Assembly: GCA_958299035.1 (NCBI GenBank)
Contig: CATQJL010000223.1
Span: 73,983,600 to 74,047,599, forward strand
Source of the DNA: Cylicocyclus nassatus
Lineage: Eukaryota > Nematoda > Chromadorea > Rhabditida > Strongylidae
DNA length: 64,000 nt
Reading direction: 5' to 3'
Shown here: positions 60,783 to 64,000 of the stretch, one piece after another
Position numbering within the stretch: position 1 is the first letter of the stretch
Layout of the letters: each line of letters starts with the position of its first letter
Notes under the pieces: model-generated
Told to the model about the DNA's origin: nothing
Database searches by the model: none
The model's input: the letters and a program-made list of their open reading frames with translations, nothing else
Made by a program: the position numbers and the translations under genes

Positions 60783-61153
60783 AGCTCCTAAACTGCGACG
60801 TTCGATCGAACCGCGTACAACTCGTCTTCCCATTCTAGGCTCTGAGAGACTCGCCGTAAACGTCATGTTGATGAACTTGAGCCACGTTTGCTTGGGCCGC
60901 GAGTTTGACTACAAGTACGACATCAACACCAGGCGAGATCAGTGGGGAATCCCACATTTCATCCGTATCAGGTAAATGTTTGTGATTAGCTCTGATGATA
61001 AGCATAATGTTACTATGTACTGATTATAGTAAGGTGGCAACAAAACAAGGGAGTCATGAAGAATCCGTCGAACTGCGAAGTGGTTTCTTCCACTTGAGTC
61101 CCAAATACTTCAGCGCAACTCCTAACTTCTCTTTGCTTCTAACAGCTTGTTAG
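60783..61153 (+). CDS. 3' end of an unrecognised plus-strand gene (two exons)
   Basis: Exon 60783-60971 follows a CCTTAG acceptor and ends ATCAG|GTAAAT. A 58-nt intron with a GATTATAG acceptor leads to exon 61030-61153, ending TAG. Phase 2 is kept. The product includes LSHVCLGREFDYKYDINTRR and the C-terminus FSATPNFSLLLTAC. I do not recognise the family. Upstream exons may lie in the open stretch 60228-60350, but no joint is clear. Confidence 0.5.
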
Positions 61154-61539
61154 GAAAAGGTGAGCAGTCTACCTTTCAATTTCGACAGCTAAATGTGCTT
61201 ACAGATTGCAGCAATTACACTTTGTTTACATTTGAAGCATAGTTCGATTCACTTGCCTAGATGCGTAGCTTGCCGAACCTGCGCTGGCTGACTCAGAGAA
61301 AGAAGAAGAACTGTTCTGGAAGCAAAAAATGGACATGCTGAATTCAATCTTGTTATGGCCAGGTACTCAGCCAGTCGGTGCCGTAGCTCCGGAGGAGAGA
61401 CGAAATCTGGCAGAGTCGCGGAGGACCCTATGACCATTGAGAGCGGGGCAAGGGGGCGGTCCCTTCTTGTAGGTCACGGTGACGTCAGAAGCAGGCGAAT
61501 GGGACCCTTCTCCGGGATGCGCAAATCTCTGCTCCGGAG

Positions 61540-61835
61540 GTACCCAGATTTGGGAGATCCCCGGAGCAGAGATTTGCGCTCCGGAGGTACGCCAGATTTG
61601 GGACACCTCCGGAGCACAAATGGGAGGTCTCCGGAGCACAAAATGGGAGGTCTCCGGAGGACAAAATGGGAGGGCTCCGGAGCACAAAATGGGAGGTCTC
61701 CGGAGGACAGGGAGGGCTCCGGAGCACAAAATGGGGGGGGGGGGGCTACGGAGCACAAAATGGAGGTCTCCGGAGCACAGAATGGGAGGTCTCCGGAGGA
61801 CAAAATGGGAGGTCTCCGGAGCACGAGTGGCAATC
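61540..61835. repeat. 23-bp minisatellite with CTCCGGAG core
   Basis: About ten imperfect units of GGTCTCCGGAGCACAAAATGGGA, bordered by GCTCCGGAGGTAC variants, with one run of ten or more G at 61733-61744. It creates long false open frames on both strands (61355-61984, 62055-61474). Confidence 0.88.
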
Positions 61836-62096
61836 CCCAGCTGGGAAACCCCGCGGCTCGGCCATTTCTGCTCCGGAGGTATGCAGTCGACTGTCTGATT
61901 AACAGCCTCCTCTGCATTCCCTCACCTTTTTTGTTTGAAGCAAGTCCTGACAATGAGACAATGGTAATTATTAGGTCGTCATAAGTTCGTAGAGTTGTTA
62001 TCTTGGTAGCCATTTTTTGATAAAGCGTTGATTTGCGGTAAAGTAAACGTACCATTTGAAAGGGCTAATCTTGCTTCACAAGAAGTGTAATTCGTT

Positions 62097-62523
62097 CTCA
62101 GAGCAAGCTTAGATCCCTTGTTGTATGATGTTGTATGGCTTCTTGAAGCAAAGTTTATTAAGCAAAAATTGGCTATCTCGGCAATTGCACTTTCAGCATT
62201 TGATCCACAAATTGTTATCCTCATATGTAAGCGGAAGGCTAATAGCAAGCAAGATTGGTATACTGACAAATTTGAAGCACGCCAATATGCTACTACTGAG
62301 ATATTATGTAATTCCTGGCGTATTGGCGTGCTGCAAATTTGTCAGTATACCAATATCGCTTCGTTTGCTATTAGCCTTCCGCTACATATGCGGATAACAC
62401 TTTGAGGGATACAGACCAAATACGGAAAGTGCATTTGCCGAAATCGCCAATTTTTTCCTCTCAAAAAACTTTGCTTCAAGAAGCCTGCAACACTATACAA
62501 CAGGGGGATCTAATGCTCTGAAA
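62097..62523. repeat. Fold-back element (about 425 bp)
   Basis: Inverted arms: TGGCTTCTTGAAGCAAAGTT on the left and its complement on the right; inner arms GCGGAAGGCTAATAGCAAGC and CAAATTTGTCAGTATACCA. Centre near 62305. Confidence 0.78.
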
Positions 62524-62716
62524 ACGCACAACAGCTCTTGTAGAGTAAGAATGATTTCTTATAGTACACGTTCTTTGCCTTTAACCAACCGCTTCATTTT
62601 GCAAGGCTAGTGTTGAGTCGCAAAGAACGTTCACGGGCACTTGCGAAATATTTTTTTCAAATCGCTGTAACTTCAAGCAGATTAATTTTTTTGAAGCTAC
62701 AAACTTCATTGCAAAG

Positions 62717-62908
62717 ATGGTTTTGTCTACAACATATGTTTGTCTTGCTGGCTGTTCAACACCTCACTGTGGTTCACCAGCATGCCCAGAAGGGAAAAAG
62801 GTCGTCCCGAAAAGCGGCTTAATTGTGCAGGATTATCTTAGGCACGCTGGAGTGTCCAAATGCTGTACTTATATAGAAGTCTGCTGTGGCTGTTGTGGGA
62901 CTAGTTAA
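62717..62908 (+). CDS. Possible Cys-rich 63-aa small protein
   Basis: ATG to TAG open frame of 63 codons with 11 cysteines, including CC pairs near the C-terminus (KCCTYIEVCCGCCG). There is no clear signal peptide, though the first 12 residues are mildly hydrophobic. Isolated, without visible splice sites; it may be chance. Confidence 0.25.
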   Translation: MVLSTTYVCLAGCSTPHCGSPACPEGKKVVPKSGLIVQDYLRHAGVSKCCTYIEVCCGCCGTS

Positions 62909-62929
62909 GCCTCTGAGCGACCACATGCA

Positions 62930-64000
62930 AAGAACGTTTTTCAGAAAGTTTGAAAAACCGATTTTTTTTGCACCTAAAAATGCACCATTTTCTAAGTGAC
63001 TTTGAGGTCTTGTCGTTTTGCATAAGGTGGACCGGATCTTTGATTACTCCGAACATTGTTGGACTAATGCCTTACACATATTTTGGATCCATCATCCAGG
63101 CGTAGCAATCCCCGTAGAAGCGACGCCAGCTGCAAAAAAAAGTTGCAGTCGGAGGTAAGTTCGACATCATGTAATTTCTGAGCGTAAATCGCAAGACTCG
63201 AGTGCAGCTGCAGCTCAAAAGTTAACAGGCTTCTCAATCAGATCAATCATGATGTGAACGAAATTCTTTTGATTGCACTGAAAAAGGCCGTAGGGAGAAA
63301 ATTTGTACAATTTTTATAATTAGAAAGATTTTTCTTTTTGGTGTGCAGATCAAACACGTCTAGGCATCGATAAAAATCAGAAACCGTGTTAAAAAATTTT
63401 AGGCTTCCCTCTACTGAACAGTATATAAAACTTGGTGTCGAAGTCTGACCGAGCGCCGTAAAAATGCATTTGAAAATGGAATTTCGAGTAAAAAGTGAAA
63501 AAACTTTGAAAGTTCAGTTTCGCAATGTATGTAGTCTCGAAAGACCTAAAAAAATTATTTGCATTAACCAACCTGCTTTTTGTTGACTTCATCAAACTTT
63601 TTCGAAAACTTTAGATTTTAGGATTGAGAATCACTCAAAGTCACCCAAAGCAAAAAAGGGGGTTCAAAATTTTTGAGGTTTTTTTGACAATCATGAGGGA
63701 ACTTGGACCTATGATCTGACTTTATGCTAACAAAGTTCAGTACACTTACCTATCATTATTCGAACACGATATGCGGAATGTGGAAGAAAACGAAAAGTTT
63801 TCATTAATTTTGATTCAGCAATAAAACCGACATCATAGCTACCGATGGGCTATGTGAGAGGAGCCAGGACATGGCGGCCAACTCATCCAGATTCTCAAGA
63901 TATTTCTAATAGCTTTCTAATTTGCAATTCCTGTGGCAGATAAAGAAAGCATTGCAGATAGGGGGTAAAGAGTAATTCATTGGCTGTTGAACCTGAGAAT
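62930..64000. other. No gene recognised
   Basis: AT-rich, no splice-supported exons or repeat families identified. Confidence 0.4.

Noticed and set aside
61355..62055. 209- and 193-codon frames
   Set aside because: Created by the 23-bp minisatellite; no splice signals or conserved motifs.

Overview
This window is nuclear DNA of a nematode, most likely a strongylid-type parasite or relative; the genus cannot be named from the sequence. Evidence: genes are split into short exons by introns of about 50-60 nt with TTTTCAG/TTTAG acceptors, some start codons lie 2-10 nt after a further TTTCAG-type acceptor (the signature of spliced-leader trans-splicing), and the DNA is AT-rich and packed with Penelope, mariner, Helitron-like, LINE and MITE sequences. 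I see no bacterial operons, rRNA genes, intact tRNA genes or CRISPR array. Most open frames in the window are chance or repeat-derived.

The main genes are two tandem paralogues on the minus strand, assembled here exon by exon. Gene B runs from 59590 down to 37568 (11 exons, 363 aa) and gene A from 35697 down to 28385 (11 exons, 349 aa). Exon phases agree throughout, and the lengths of exons 1, 4-6 and 8-11 are identical. Both encode a putative signal peptide, a Pro/Cys-rich variable segment and a Rossmann SAM-dependent methyltransferase / spermidine-synthase-like domain. Gene B is stretched over 22 kb: its intron 9 is 14.3 kb and holds a Penelope element, two mariner-type elements, two Helitron-like copies and a MITE. 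Gene A carries a 5.1-kb intron 5 holding a second Penelope fragment, a mariner-type MITE and a Helitron-like copy.

Other genes: a 54-aa secreted peptide (4161-4384, minus), a 130-aa secreted basic protein (8886-9339, minus), two unrecognised minus-strand genes (about 24669-25492 and 22970-23378), an unrecognised plus-strand gene or genes between 36268 and 37415, a plus-strand 3' gene end at 60783-61153, and a plus-strand terminal exon at 54691-54827 inside gene B's intron 5.

Layout: 1-10 kb, mostly noncoding with one mariner MITE, a 906-bp Helitron-like palindrome and the two small secreted-protein genes. 10-20 kb, fold-back elements, including a 2.4-kb palindrome, and a diverged 1.1-kb direct duplication. 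20-28 kb, two small unrecognised genes, GC-rich CCGGCCGG repeats and Harbinger-like MITEs. 28-60 kb, the methyltransferase pair with its transposon-filled introns. 60-64 kb, one gene end, a 23-bp minisatellite, a fold-back element and a Cys-rich small frame.
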